Assembly (NCBI RefSeq): GCF_001598355.1
Contig: NZ_BCYU01000002.1
Span: forward strand, 1 to 64,000
Length of the DNA: 64,000 nucleotides
Direction of reading: 5' to 3'
Source: Sphingomonas asaccharolytica NBRC 15499
Lineage (GTDB): Bacteria; Pseudomonadota; Alphaproteobacteria; Sphingomonadales; Sphingomonadaceae
Shown: positions 32,088 to 41,639 of the stretch, in pieces
How positions within the stretch are numbered: position 1 is the stretch's first letter
How the letters are laid out: every line of letters begins with the position of its first letter
Program-made: the position numbers and the translations under genes
Notes under the pieces: model-generated
Seen by the model: only the letters and a program-made list of their open reading frames with translations
Told to the model about the DNA's origin: nothing
The model's database searches: none

Positions 32088-32112
32088 ATTAGTGCGACCA
32101 TAAGCACAACTG
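32088..32112 (+). promoter_or_regulatory. Candidate promoter for the phage RNA polymerase (copy 3)
   Basis: AGTGCGACCATAAGCACAAC with flanks matches the element at 10532-10556 at 24 of 25 positions. It is the last such element before the virion genes and would be their main promoter. Confidence 0.65.
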
Positions 32113-32144
32113 CCAGCATCTGCGGATTGTCTGCTGATGCCGAC
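32112..32144. promoter_or_regulatory. Tandem operators directly after candidate promoter 3
   Basis: GCCAGCATCTGCGGAT (32112-32127) and GTCTGCTGATGCCGAC (32129-32144), 17 bp apart, begin at the last base of the promoter element, where a bound protein would block initiation or early elongation. Confidence 0.65.
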
Positions 32145-32158
32145 AGGTCCCTTAAAGC

Positions 32159-32214
32159 CCCTAAAGGGTCGATATAGGTAGTTCAGTAGAGTCGATATTG
32201 GAGACCCTTTAGGG
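32159..32214 (+). other. Large hairpin with internal direct repeats
   Basis: CCCTAAAGGGTC (32159-32170) pairs perfectly with GACCCTTTAGGG (32203-32214) over 12 bp. The 32-nt loop holds the direct repeats GTCGATATAGG (32168-32178) and GTCGATATTGG (32191-32201). AT content is higher than around it. There is no T-run, so it is not a standard terminator. Confidence 0.6.
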
Positions 32215-32338
32215 ACCCTAAGACTCCAAAGTCCCAACGATGCTCGCCTTGATGCGGGCCTTCCCGAAATCACCACCATAATCATCGGCGTCCGTTCCTC
32301 GGTCCGCCTATCGGCGCCTTGTGCGCCTGAGGAACCCT

Positions 32339-33067
32339 ATGTCCCTTGAGACCGCCCAGTACATCCACCAACTCAACCCATCGAACCCGTCCGGCGCCGA
32401 TCGGCTGAAGGAGGGTGACGACCACATTCGCATGCTCAAGGCCGTCCTGAAGGCGACCTTCCCCGGCATCACCGGTCCTCTCGGGACCAGCGTGACCCAG
32501 GACTTCCTCAACGGCCTCGCCGGCTCTCTGGTCCCGACCGGGGCCATCATGCTGTGGCACGGAGCCGCGACTGACTGTCCGGACGGCTGGGCTATCTGCG
32601 ACGGCAGCTCAGCCCCCAAGAGCGACGGCACCGGCAACGTCACCACTCCGGACATGCGGAACCGCGTGCCTGTTGGTGCCTCGGCGACCCACGCGGTCAC
32701 CACGCCGTTCGGCCAGACCAGCCAGACCGTCACATCCGCAGCGGCCGGCGGGCACACGCCGACTGGCAGCCTGCCAGGCCACACCCACGAGGCCGCCGGA
32801 CTGACGGCCACCGCCGCTTCGTCTCCGGCCGGCGTCACTCTCAATTTTCACAACCAGACGACCTACGCGGGCGGCGGGTCCCAGACGGGCATCCACGACG
32901 CTACGATCTCCGATCCTGGCCACAGCCACGGAATCACCGTGAGCGGCCACACGGCCAGCTCTGGCGCAGCTACGATCTCACTAAACCCGGTCGATGCCCA
33001 CAGCCATGCGGTGACGGTCGACGTCACCCAGCCGTCTCTCGCGGTCCACTTCATCATCAAGGTCTGA
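32339..33067 (+). CDS. Tail-collar-type fibre protein
   Basis: 242 aa from the ATG at 32339 with GAGGAACC upstream. The middle holds VPTGAIMLWHGAATDCPDGWAICDGSS ... TPDMRNRVPVGA, the phage tail-collar motif. The rest is Gly/Thr/His-rich beta repeats (GHTHE, PGHSHGI, DAHSHAV) ending in SLAVHFIIKV. The protein should form part of a receptor-binding fibre or fibre tip. It is the first gene of the virion block. Confidence 0.8.
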   Translation: MSLETAQYIHQLNPSNPSGADRLKEGDDHIRMLKAVLKATFPGITGPLGTSVTQDFLNGLAGSLVPTGAIMLWHGAATDCPDGWAICDGSSAPKSDGTGNVTTPDMRNRVPVGASATHAVTTPFGQTSQTVTSAAAGGHTPTGSLPGHTHEAAGLTATAASSPAGVTLNFHNQTTYAGGGSQTGIHDATISDPGHSHGITVSGHTASSGAATISLNPVDAHSHAVTVDVTQPSLAVHFIIKV

Positions 33068-33069
33068 CT

Positions 33070-34692
33070 TTGCCCACCATCCCGGTCCGCCGGCTCGGCG
33101 CCGCCGGGATCGTGACGGACATGAACCCCGCCGACCTTGAGGACCCAAGCGTCTTCACGGCCGGCGTCAACGTGCGCTTTCGCAACGGTCGCGTCTCCCG
33201 CGGCCCGATCCCTCGAACTGTCCACACGCTCGACTTCGAGCCCGGCCATGCCCTCGCGATTCCCCCGAGTTCCGGTGGGTACGACGAGGTCGTTATGGTC
33301 GCGGCAGATTTCTCCGCGGTGAAGCGCCTCAACGGCGACACGCTGGAGGATCTAACCCCGGCGGGGCAGGAGGCAGCCAGCGAGGGTACACCGATCACGA
33401 GCTGCTTCCTGGGCGGCGTGTCCTACATCAACCGCGACACCCACGCCCCGATCTACAAGGCCCCAGGCGACAGCGCGTACCAGACGCTGCCTGCATGGCC
33501 TGACGGCTATCGCTGCAAGGTCCTGCGTTCCTACAAGGACCAGCTGATCGCCCTCGGGGTGACGAAGGCCGGCGCCTACTACCCAACCATGGTCAAATGG
33601 TCGGACCTGTCGTCCTTCGGTGCCCCTCCGGGATCGTGGGACCCGACCAGCACCACCAACTCGGCCGGTGAGAACATCGTCAACGAGATGCAACACACGA
33701 TCGTCGACGGGCTAGCCCTCCGAAACAGCTTCATCATCTACTGCACCAACTCGGTGTGGCAGATGGACTACGTCGGCGGCGACTTCATCTACCAGTTCAC
33801 AAAGCTCTTCGATGAGAGCGGCGTAATCAGTCCCAACTGCGTGGTCCAAGTCGGTGGCCAGCACTTCGTGTTCGACCGCAACGACATTTACGTCCACGAC
33901 GGCGTCCAGCCGCGCTCGATCGCCGACGCCAAGGTCCGAGAGTTCGTCTTCGACGCGCTAGACACGGCGCGATCCTACCTCTGCTTCGTCAGCCACGATG
34001 CGCGTCTCAGCGAGATTCGCTTCTGCTACCCATCGAGCGACCGCCTGGTGGGTTGGCACAATCCGACGACCGGGTGCAATCGCGCCGCCGTATTCAACTA
34101 TGCCAACGGCACGTGGACCTTCTACGACCTTCCGAACGTCACTGGCGCCTGTCGGTCCGCGCTCATCTCCGGCAACAGCTGGGAGACGGACCAAGAGGTC
34201 CTTTGGGACGACGCGCAGGGCCTCTTCCTCTCCTCGGAGGGCGACGAGAGCCAGCATATGCTGTTCGCGGGCCGCTCCGACGCCTCAATGGGCCTTTCGG
34301 CCGCTCGGCTCTACGGTTTCGACCTTATCACCGGCGGCTCTCTGCCGCAGTCGATCGAGCCCGAGGCGGTCAAGCCGGCCTTCGTCGAACGTACAGGTCT
34401 CGACCTCGACAATCTTGGCAAGAATCTGACCCAGTACACCCATCTGCAGGCAATCTGGCCGCAGCTCAGCATTGAGAACCCGTCAGATGCCTATTGGCAG
34501 TTCGGGGCCAACGACTTGGTCAACACTGAGCCCACGTGGAGCGACGAGATGTCTTTCGATCCGCGATCGGAGGCGAAAATCGACATAAACGAGGCCGGCA
34601 AATACCTCGCATATCGCTTCGGTGTGCGCGGGACGGGCGACTTCCAGCTATCGGGCTTCGACGTCCAGCTGGTAATCCGCGGGAGGCGCTGA
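33070..34692 (+). CDS. Phage tail/stabilisation protein
   Basis: 540 aa from a TTG at 33070; the N-terminus [20 protein letters not shown] continues well upstream of the first ATG (33121), which favours the TTG. Similar podoviral proteins act as head-tail stabilisation or tail-hub components like P22 gp10; I infer this from the N-terminal motif, beta-rich content and position, not from a firm alignment. It overlaps the next start by one base. Confidence 0.6.
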   Translation: MPTIPVRRLGAAGIVTDMNPADLEDPSVFTAGVNVRFRNGRVSRGPIPRTVHTLDFEPGHALAIPPSSGGYDEVVMVAADFSAVKRLNGDTLEDLTPAGQEAASEGTPITSCFLGGVSYINRDTHAPIYKAPGDSAYQTLPAWPDGYRCKVLRSYKDQLIALGVTKAGAYYPTMVKWSDLSSFGAPPGSWDPTSTTNSAGENIVNEMQHTIVDGLALRNSFIIYCTNSVWQMDYVGGDFIYQFTKLFDESGVISPNCVVQVGGQHFVFDRNDIYVHDGVQPRSIADAKVREFVFDALDTARSYLCFVSHDARLSEIRFCYPSSDRLVGWHNPTTGCNRAAVFNYANGTWTFYDLPNVTGACRSALISGNSWETDQEVLWDDAQGLFLSSEGDESQHMLFAGRSDASMGLSAARLYGFDLITGGSLPQSIEPEAVKPAFVERTGLDLDNLGKNLTQYTHLQAIWPQLSIENPSDAYWQFGANDLVNTEPTWSDEMSFDPRSEAKIDINEAGKYLAYRFGVRGTGDFQLSGFDVQLVIRGRR

Positions 34693-35648
34693 TGATCGAC
34701 GAAACCGCGCTAGCCGCGGTCCGCGACCGCATCAAGAAGCTCCTGCCATATCGTCGGCAAGTGAGGCCGGCAGCGCCAACCTCGTTTCCGCCTTTCGTCG
34801 ACAACGAAATGCAACGGGTCAGCACGTCCACCTCGGACATCGTGGCGACCCTGCAGGCTCTCGACCCAATCTTGGCGGGGCTACCCGACCTGGGCGGCGG
34901 GGGGGTCGCCGAGGCCCCCGAAGACGGACAAACGTACGGCCGCAAGGACGGTGCCTGGTCCGAGATCGATGGCACTGTGGGCCCAGCGGGGCCGGAAGGT
35001 CCACAAGGTCCGGAAGGTCCACAAGGTCCACAAGGTCCGGAAGGTCCGGAAGGTCCCGAGGGTCCCGAGGGTCCCGAAGGTCCCGAAGGTCCCGAAGGTC
35101 CAGTAGGTCCAGCAGGTGCTAGCGGCTCCCTAACGCTAATCGACCAGGTTACTCTCGCGTCAGACGCTGCGTCCGTAGATTTTACGGCCATCCCGAACAG
35201 CTACACCGATCTAATGCTGATCGTACAGGCGCAGTCCTCGCTGTGTGGCGCTGCGAATATGCTGTCGATGCGCTTGAACGGGGATACCGGCAATAACTAC
35301 GACTGGTACTGGACGGCTCGCTTCGGCTCCGGTGGTCCAGCCTTTGCTGCCACCAGTATGGTCCTTGGGGATATCCCCCCTACGGCCAGCTCCGGGACCG
35401 CGATTGGCTTAAGAGCGGCGACGGTAGAAATCTATGGATACGCCAGCGGCACCATACCGAAGCACGTCTCCGCGAATGGGATGCTGAGGTATGTTACTTC
35501 GTCTGGCTTCACACCTGACCTGTCCCACATCGACGCCGCCGGAACATGGCAGTTAACAGCCCCGGTCACGTCGCTCAGTCTCTTCGGAGCTAGCGGTAAC
35601 CTGAAAGCAGGTACCGTCTGCACCCTGTACGGACGCGGCGGCTCGTAG
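34692..35648 (+). CDS. Collagen-like tail fibre
   Basis: 318 aa from the ATG at 34692. A helical N-terminus for virion attachment, then about 45 residues of uninterrupted Gly-Pro-X triplets (roughly residues 97-141) coded by near-identical 9-bp units, then a beta-rich C-terminal domain with [19 protein letters not shown]. The triplets should form a triple-helical shaft and the last domain a trimeric tip, making this a likely receptor-binding fibre. Confidence 0.75.
   Translation: MIDETALAAVRDRIKKLLPYRRQVRPAAPTSFPPFVDNEMQRVSTSTSDIVATLQALDPILAGLPDLGGGGVAEAPEDGQTYGRKDGAWSEIDGTVGPAGPEGPQGPEGPQGPQGPEGPEGPEGPEGPEGPEGPEGPVGPAGASGSLTLIDQVTLASDAASVDFTAIPNSYTDLMLIVQAQSSLCGAANMLSMRLNGDTGNNYDWYWTARFGSGGPAFAATSMVLGDIPPTASSGTAIGLRAATVEIYGYASGTIPKHVSANGMLRYVTSSGFTPDLSHIDAAGTWQLTAPVTSLSLFGASGNLKAGTVCTLYGRGGS
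34980..35115 (+). repeat. Tandem 9-bp repeats encoding collagen-like triplets
   Basis: Units such as GGTCCAGAA, GGTCCACAA and GGTCCCGAA repeat about 15 times in frame. Their number may vary between isolates through slippage. Confidence 0.8.
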
Positions 35649-35682
35649 TCATAACCTCTGTCTCGATCTCCGGGAGGACCTA

Positions 35683-35997
35683 ATGGAAGTCCCGGAGTCG
35701 GACCACCAGCTCAAGGTGCCCGTCGTCCGCCGGCCCGTGTACACGTTGTACCTGGAGCAGGCGACGCCGCGGCACACCTTCATCCACTGCGACGTTCACG
35801 GCGTATGGACCCCGCGCGTCAAGCGCGACTTATGCTCCGATTGGCAGGCCCTTCGTGCTCTGCACGGCGGCCCCTTTTACGCCCTGCACGAGCCGGGCGA
35901 CCGCAAGCATTCCAAGTTTCTCACCATGTTCGGCTTCCGCTGGGCTGCGTCGTTCACCGACCGCCGCGGGAACCGCATGGAAATACACACCTCTTAG
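35683..35997 (+). CDS. Hypothetical virion-block protein
   Basis: 104 aa. GGPFYALHEPGDRKHSKFLTMFGFRWAASF resembles the C-terminal part of small acetyltransferase-like proteins found in podovirus structural blocks, but the N-terminal half is not convincing. It contains the perfect palindrome CGTGTACACG at 35736-35745. Function unknown. Confidence 0.5.
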   Translation: MEVPESDHQLKVPVVRRPVYTLYLEQATPRHTFIHCDVHGVWTPRVKRDLCSDWQALRALHGGPFYALHEPGDRKHSKFLTMFGFRWAASFTDRRGNRMEIHTS

Positions 35998-36004
35998 GAC
36001 TCCC

Positions 36005-36973
36005 ATGGGCGACCTCTTCGGCGGCACCAGCAAGCAAACCACCAACCAGACGACGAACACGGGTCCGTCCCAGTTCCAGCTTCCATACCTCCAGAACGCG
36101 TTCAACAGCGCCCAAGGCGCCTACAACGCGAGTTCCGGCACACCGTATTACCAGGGCGAGACCTATGCCGGCATGTCGGACGACGCCAAGGCTGCCCTCT
36201 CATCACTGAAGGACTACGCGAGCGGCACCGGACTATCGACGGCCGGTACGCTCAGCTCCATCGGGTCCAACCTAGCGGGATATGCCGGCAAAGCCGGCGA
36301 CACGCTCGACCAGTACCTTGCGACTGCCAACGAAGACCCGACGCAGGCGACGCTGTCCGCAGCCGGCCAATATGCGAACAACCCGTACCTCGATGCCCAA
36401 ATCGATGCCAACGCCCGCGACGTAACGCGCAACCTCAACGAGAGCACACTACCCGCGATCGACCGCCAGGCCTCCGGGACCGGCAACATCAACAGCAGTC
36501 GAGCCGGCGTGGCCGAAGGCATCGCACGCCGCGGCGCCGAGGATCGTGTTGGCGACATCAGCGCCCAGCTGCGCGGCAACGCTTACAGCCAGGGCCTCTC
36601 CCTGGCCCTGCAGGACCGTTCCGAGAAGCTCGGAGCGCTCGGCAACGCCGCGTCAGCTTACTCGGGCCTGGCAGGGCAGGGCATTGGCGCTCTGCAAGCC
36701 GGAGCCCAGACGGGGTACGGTGCGTACAACCAAATCGCCCAGGCGGATGCCATGGACCAGGCCAACCGGCAAGGCCAGGATACCGCGAACTTCAATCAGT
36801 GGCAGGGCCAAGACCAACGCCCATGGGACCTGCTGAGCCGCTACTACAACATCGTCGGCGGCAATCAGTGGGGCCAGTCGGGCACCTCGTCGGGCACCAC
36901 GACCACCAAGCAGAACAACGGACTGCTAACCAACCTCCTCGGCGTCGCCTCCACAGCCGCCGCCTTCATCTAA
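36005..36973 (+). CDS. Internal virion / DNA-ejection protein candidate
   Basis: 322 aa from the ATG at 36005. Polar start (MGDLFGGTSKQTTNQTTNTG), then long Ala/Gly/Gln-rich helices, an SGTGNINSSRAGVAEGIARRGAEDR motif, and a Ser/Thr-rich end with a hydrophobic tail (GLLTNLLGVASTAAAFI). Such proteins often leave the capsid with the DNA. It is the first of four consecutive candidates. Confidence 0.6.
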   Translation: MGDLFGGTSKQTTNQTTNTGPSQFQLPYLQNAFNSAQGAYNASSGTPYYQGETYAGMSDDAKAALSSLKDYASGTGLSTAGTLSSIGSNLAGYAGKAGDTLDQYLATANEDPTQATLSAAGQYANNPYLDAQIDANARDVTRNLNESTLPAIDRQASGTGNINSSRAGVAEGIARRGAEDRVGDISAQLRGNAYSQGLSLALQDRSEKLGALGNAASAYSGLAGQGIGALQAGAQTGYGAYNQIAQADAMDQANRQGQDTANFNQWQGQDQRPWDLLSRYYNIVGGNQWGQSGTSSGTTTTKQNNGLLTNLLGVASTAAAFI

Positions 36974-36986
36974 AGAAGCTCTCCCA

Positions 36987-37910
36987 ATGTTGCCGCAATC
37001 TGCGTTCGACCAGCTAGTGGACGACTACAAGCGCCAGTATCCAAACGGCTACGTCCCCGACGCTCCGCCTGCCGCTGCTCCCGCGCCAGCCCCGATGGCT
37101 GCGCCGGCCGCTCCTCCGGTACAGGCCGCAGCCGGGCCCACGAGTCTTCCGGCCGCGCCGCCGTCCACGAAGGTCCCGGACCTCTGGGACAAAGCGCACC
37201 GCCGAGATACGCTTTTGGCGATCGGCACCGGCCTCCTGTCGGGCAGTAGCCTATGGGACGGCATCGGCAACGCCGGCAAGAACCTGTTTGGCCTCGATCG
37301 GGAGCTGCAGGCCCAGCGTCGCAAAGACGTTGCGTTTGGCGGCCCTGATGGTGCCTTTGAGGTCATCACCGACCCCACGACGGGTGAAAAGACCGTCCGC
37401 GAGGTTCCGCAGTTCCAGGACTATCTGGAGCGCAAGCGGACCAAGGCGAAGGACACTGCCGACATCAACGGCCGGGCCATGTATTCGCTCATGCAGCTCC
37501 CTGAGGACCAGCGGGCGCAGGCGTACGCCAGCATCCGAGCCAATCCGACCTATTACGGCGTCGACCCTTCGACCATGCCGGAGACCTACGACCCGAACTA
37601 TGCCGCGATGACCTCTGGCATGGGCATGACTGTAAGCCAGGCTCTTACGCGCAAGAGGGCTGATGAAAGCGCCTCCGCACTCTCGGACTACCGGTCCCAG
37701 GTCCAGAACGATCGCGAACGGCGCACCGGAATTTACGCTGATCGGTCTGCCGCGACCACCCGCCAGGGTGATGCCCGACTGAGCCAAGGCGCCCAACGCA
37801 TCGATATCTCCCGCACTAATGCGGCGCGGCGCAGCGCTGGAGGCGACAGCGACAAGTACGAATACCGCATCGGCCCCAACGGCCAAATCCAGAAGAGGCT
37901 GAAGCGATAA
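36987..37910 (+). CDS. Internal virion protein candidate
   Basis: 307 aa. An Ala/Pro-rich linker at residues 25-65, a hydrophobic Gly-rich segment (TLLAIGTGLLSGSSLWDGIG) and a long polar helical C-terminus rich in Arg, Ser and Ala. It overlaps the next start by one base. The ejection role is inferred from composition and position. Confidence 0.55.
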   Translation: MLPQSAFDQLVDDYKRQYPNGYVPDAPPAAAPAPAPMAAPAAPPVQAAAGPTSLPAAPPSTKVPDLWDKAHRRDTLLAIGTGLLSGSSLWDGIGNAGKNLFGLDRELQAQRRKDVAFGGPDGAFEVITDPTTGEKTVREVPQFQDYLERKRTKAKDTADINGRAMYSLMQLPEDQRAQAYASIRANPTYYGVDPSTMPETYDPNYAAMTSGMGMTVSQALTRKRADESASALSDYRSQVQNDRERRTGIYADRSAATTRQGDARLSQGAQRIDISRTNAARRSAGGDSDKYEYRIGPNGQIQKRLKR

Positions 37911-38557
37911 TGGACCAAGACAACGACGGCTGGTCGGACGTTACCGACCCCCGAGAGATCAAGAAGCTAACGGGCGTCAAGGGCGTCCAGTCGATGCAGA
38001 AGCAAGCTCAGGGCGGTCCTGCCTCGGCCCAGGCCGGGGACGTGGATACGCCGGTTAAGCCCCCAACGGGGCAGGGGGCTCAAGCAGCATTCGCCAAGGT
38101 CGCTGCGGCTCGGACGATGCTAAAACAGCTCAACCGCGTCCGCTCCATGTACGATAAGAACATGACGGCTACCGGTCTCGCCGGCCTGCAGGATTACAAC
38201 CCGTTCCGCCAAGAGAACCAAGAGTTCGACGGCGCCGTAGCGGCTATCCCGCTCCTGGCCCGCCAAGCTTTCCGCGTTGCCGGCTCCGGCGCCGATTCCG
38301 ACCGCGAGCTGAAGCTCATCACCGACTCCCTGCCGAACCGGTGGGGCTTCATCGCCACCAACCGCGAACGCTTCAAGTCGCTCGATAACGTGCTGCGCGG
38401 CTTCATCACGAGCTACGGGCCGCTAGCGGGCTACAGCGGCGATCAAATCAAGCGCTTCTCCACGTCTGACACCTACGGCGCTCCCATGCCGCAGGCTCCT
38501 CCGGTTCGCCGGGCACCTCCGCCCGCGGCTGCGGGATGGAAGATCACCAGGAAATAG
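37910..38557 (+). CDS. Internal virion protein candidate
   Basis: 215 aa. Disordered N-terminus, then a helical domain (AFAKVAAARTMLKQLNRVRSMYDKN ... PLLARQAFRVAGSGADSDRELKLITDSLPNRWG) that resembles the helical proteins ejected by podoviruses. Pro-rich end. It lies between two other candidates. Confidence 0.55.
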   Translation: MDQDNDGWSDVTDPREIKKLTGVKGVQSMQKQAQGGPASAQAGDVDTPVKPPTGQGAQAAFAKVAAARTMLKQLNRVRSMYDKNMTATGLAGLQDYNPFRQENQEFDGAVAAIPLLARQAFRVAGSGADSDRELKLITDSLPNRWGFIATNRERFKSLDNVLRGFITSYGPLAGYSGDQIKRFSTSDTYGAPMPQAPPVRRAPPPAAAGWKITRK

Positions 38558-38559
38558 CA

Positions 38560-41037
38560 ATGCCTCAGAAATACGAGGTCACCGGGCCTGATGGCGCCAC
38601 CTACCTTGTAGAGGCGCCTGAAGGAGCGACTGAGGCCGACATCATCGGCCAGGTCCAGGCCGCAGCTGGCGGCACCAAGCCCCAGCGTATGTCTCCTGAC
38701 GACGAGGCCGCCTATGTGGCCATGGCGCGGGACCCCAAAACGAAACCTGCAGACCTGCTAAAGTTCACGTCGGACCGGGGGTTCAACCTCAATCCTGCTG
38801 ACGTCGACGCCTTTTACCGCGCCAAGTCGAAGAAGGGTGCCGAGGTCTCCGGCGGCATCCGCTACAACCTCCCAGCGGCCCCGCCCAAGCCCAAGAAGGA
38901 TCGCCCGAATACCGGGCTCGAGAACACCAGCGCCACGGCCCAGGAGACTCTCGACGGTATCCTGCCCGGCTTCGGCCGAACCATGGCGGGCGTAGGCGGC
39001 GCGACGGGTAACACCATCGCAGCTCTTCTCGGACGTCGCGAATGGGACCCGATGGGTGCCTATGAGCACGAGTCTGGCCAATCTGACCTCGACCGTGGCC
39101 GCCTGGAGCAGGACAACCCTGCGCTGGCAAACACGGCCTATGGAACGGGCGTCGTGGGTGGCTTCCTGCTCCCTGAAGCTAAAGTCCTCAAGGGCGGCGG
39201 CATGCTCAAGGCTGCGGGCAACGGCGTCATCACCGGAGCTGGCTACGGTGCCTTGTCGGGGTTCATGAACCCTACCCGTGACGGTCGCCTGGCCAACGCA
39301 GAAAACGGCGCCATGTTCGGCGGCACCATCGGGGGCGTCGCGGCTCCTGCGGTTCGCGGCTTAGGCGCCATCGGCGGCGCCATCCGGCGCAACGTCCCTG
39401 GAGTCGACGAGGCTGCAACGTTCGTTGGCGACATCCCCCGTATGTTGTCTGGACGCGGTCGGACTCCCGGCAACGCTTCGGCCAATGCCCAGGCCGAGCG
39501 CATTCTCGGCGACCAGCTGCCCGGCAGCAACATCAGCACCGGCATGGGCGCCGGCGACGTTTCAGCAACCCCGGATGCCATCGCGGCCGAAGTGGCACGC
39601 AGGCAGTCCCATGGCGTCCCAGCCATGGCTGCAGACGTCACCGATAAGGGCCGACGCGTCACCGCATGGGCACTTAGCGGGAATGGTCCCATGGCCACTC
39701 GCGCCCGCAATACTCTGGCTCAGCGCCAGGCGCAGAGCGGGTCTCGTGTCCGTGCAGCGATCACGGGCGAGCTAGGTCCCGCAGTAGATCCGATTGCCGA
39801 AACGCAAGCGATCACCGAGCGGGCACGTGCGGCAGCTGGACCTGATTACCAAGCCGCCTACGCGCAAGGGTCCCCAGTGGTGATCACCGACGAACTATCG
39901 TCGTTGATGAGTCGCCCGGCTTTCCGGCAGGCGCTCCCGCAGGCCTACAATAACATCCTCAACCGCGGCGGCTCCCCGGAGGCCCTCGGCTTCCGCTTCA
40001 TCCCGCATGGGACGGACGTAAGGCTGCCGCCGAACGCACCGCACGCTGTTACCCCCGAGGGCACTTTCGTGCTCGACCGGGCGCCGTCGTTCGAGGCGTT
40101 CGACCAGGTCGTGCGGACGTTGAACAAGGGTATCAAACGCAGCGACCTCACCGGCCGGCCGATCCTCGACAACGAGAGCGGCGGCATCAACGATGTCATG
40201 CAGAATCTCGACGGCTATCTGAAGCGCACGAACCCGGCATACGCCACCGCAAAGGGCAACTACGCGGACGAAATGGCCATCCGGGACGCGATGAATCGCG
40301 GCCAGGACATTGGCAAGCTCGGCGGTCCGGAAATATCCGAGCAGCTGCGCACGATGCCTCCTCATGCCCAAGAGGCATGGATGGCTGGAGCCCGTTCGTC
40401 GCTGGCTGACGACGCAATCAATGCGGGCCTGAAGCCCACGGCGAACGTGCCGCAGCGCATTCGCAGCCGCCTAGGCCTTTCCGGGGCTGGGGACCCAGCG
40501 CTGGGCGATACGCAGAAGCTACAGGCGATCGAGACGATGTCCGGCCGCCCTGGTGTGATCAATCGTCTCGACGATCGGCTGGAGAGCGAGGACCACGCAT
40601 ACAAGACGTTTGCCGAGACCTACGGCAACTCCAAGACTGCCGGCCGTCAGGCCATGGATGAGGCGATGTCGGGCGACAGCTCGGGCGCCGCGCTCAAGAT
40701 CGGCCGCAAGCTCGCCACCGGCGATGTACTTGGCACGATCACTGACGTCCTGTTCCATGGCGGCTCTCGCGGCACCCTGCGGTTCAAGCGTGACGTCCAG
40801 GACCGGATTGCCGAGATCATGACCGCCACGAACCCCACGGACGTGCGCGGCCTGATGCAGGCGATTACCGATCGCGCCGAGAAGGACGACAACTTCCGGC
40901 GCCTTCTTAACCGTGCCGGTATCGGCCCCGCCAAGGTGGCCGCTCTGCAGGCCGCCGGCATGGACAACGCCGCGCCGCCGCTGGACGACAGCCAATACGA
41001 CCCGCCGCAGGGCGTCGATTACGTCGACGGCCCCTGA
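38560..41037 (+). CDS. Large internal virion / ejection protein
   Basis: 825 aa from the ATG at 38560. It opens with KYEVTGPDGATYLVEAPEGATEADII, a small N-terminal module common in phage virion proteins. A Gly/Ala-rich hydrophobic region at about residues 140-290 (GFGRTMAGVGGATGNTIAAL and GGTIGGVAAPAVRGLGAIGG) could insert into the host membrane. The remainder is helical. It probably helps form the channel for DNA entry, like the large T7 core or P22 ejection proteins. Confidence 0.65.
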   Translation: MPQKYEVTGPDGATYLVEAPEGATEADIIGQVQAAAGGTKPQRMSPDDEAAYVAMARDPKTKPADLLKFTSDRGFNLNPADVDAFYRAKSKKGAEVSGGIRYNLPAAPPKPKKDRPNTGLENTSATAQETLDGILPGFGRTMAGVGGATGNTIAALLGRREWDPMGAYEHESGQSDLDRGRLEQDNPALANTAYGTGVVGGFLLPEAKVLKGGGMLKAAGNGVITGAGYGALSGFMNPTRDGRLANAENGAMFGGTIGGVAAPAVRGLGAIGGAIRRNVPGVDEAATFVGDIPRMLSGRGRTPGNASANAQAERILGDQLPGSNISTGMGAGDVSATPDAIAAEVARRQSHGVPAMAADVTDKGRRVTAWALSGNGPMATRARNTLAQRQAQSGSRVRAAITGELGPAVDPIAETQAITERARAAAGPDYQAAYAQGSPVVITDELSSLMSRPAFRQALPQAYNNILNRGGSPEALGFRFIPHGTDVRLPPNAPHAVTPEGTFVLDRAPSFEAFDQVVRTLNKGIKRSDLTGRPILDNESGGINDVMQNLDGYLKRTNPAYATAKGNYADEMAIRDAMNRGQDIGKLGGPEISEQLRTMPPHAQEAWMAGARSSLADDAINAGLKPTANVPQRIRSRLGLSGAGDPALGDTQKLQAIETMSGRPGVINRLDDRLESEDHAYKTFAETYGNSKTAGRQAMDEAMSGDSSGAALKIGRKLATGDVLGTITDVLFHGGSRGTLRFKRDVQDRIAEIMTATNPTDVRGLMQAITDRAEKDDNFRRLLNRAGIGPAKVAALQAAGMDNAAPPLDDSQYDPPQGVDYVDGP

Positions 41038-41099
41038 GCAACTAACCGAAGCGCCGGGGGTGGATTTATCCGCTCCCGGTGACTTCCCAAGGATAGAAC

Positions 41100-41639
41100 A
41101 TGCCCACGAAGCCGACCGGTCGCCCCCGCGGCCGCCCGCCGGGTGTGAAGAACAAGCCCAAGTCAATCGAGGCGTTCGTGGTCGAGCAAATCAGCTCCCC
41201 GATCCCGCCGCCCCCGGCGCCGCCCAAGAAGGCCGCGCGGGGACCTTGGGCCAAAATGACCCCAGACGAGCGCAAGGCCTACAGCGCCAAGCTCGTCGCC
41301 GCCCGCAAGGGCAACCACCCGAACACCAACACCCCCGGCAAGCCCAGGGGCCTGACAGATAGCCAGTGGGCTGCGGTTCAGGCCGAGGCTGCCCGAGACG
41401 CAAAAAGGATCATCGCGAAGATGAAGGCAGCTGGTCAGCTCCCCGACGACCCACGGGCCGTCGAGGCCCTGGAGAAGGCCGTAAAGACGCTCCGCGAGTC
41501 GACGAGCGCCAAGGATGTGGCCGCTCTCGGCCGCCTGGTCCTCGACTTCACTAAGGCCAAGCCGGCCCAGAAGATCGAGGCGACCGTCCGGACCGCCGAA
41601 GACTTCCTAGACGAGATGGCAGAGGATGACGGAGCCTAA
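41100..41639 (+). CDS. Terminase small subunit candidate
   Basis: 179 aa. Starts with an AT-hook-like stretch (PTGRPRGRPPGVKNK) and a Pro-rich linker, followed by helical segments (EARDAKRIIAKMKAAGQLPDD in part, residues 95-150). It is encoded just upstream of, and overlapping, the terminase large subunit. The DNA-binding N-terminus and position support a packaging role. Confidence 0.65.
   Translation: MPTKPTGRPRGRPPGVKNKPKSIEAFVVEQISSPIPPPPAPPKKAARGPWAKMTPDERKAYSAKLVAARKGNHPNTNTPGKPRGLTDSQWAAVQAEAARDAKRIIAKMKAAGQLPDDPRAVEALEKAVKTLRESTSAKDVAALGRLVLDFTKAKPAQKIEATVRTAEDFLDEMAEDDGA

Larger units (their letters stand above)
31492..32338. other. Long non-coding region with GGGTCCC repeats, before the virion block
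   Basis: About 850 bp in which no frame has a ribosome binding site plus natural composition. It contains many GGGTCCC/GGGACCC words (for example near 31725, 31918, 31927 and 32016), an inverted repeat CCGCAG-ATTC-CTGCGG (31663-31678), the candidate phage promoter (32088-32112), an operator pair and a large hairpin. A replication origin or packaging-related role is possible but unproven. Confidence 0.5.

Noticed and set aside
34980-35115. Tandem short repeats that could be mistaken for a CRISPR array
   Set aside because: The 9-bp units are contiguous, in frame and without spacers, and encode collagen-like triplets.
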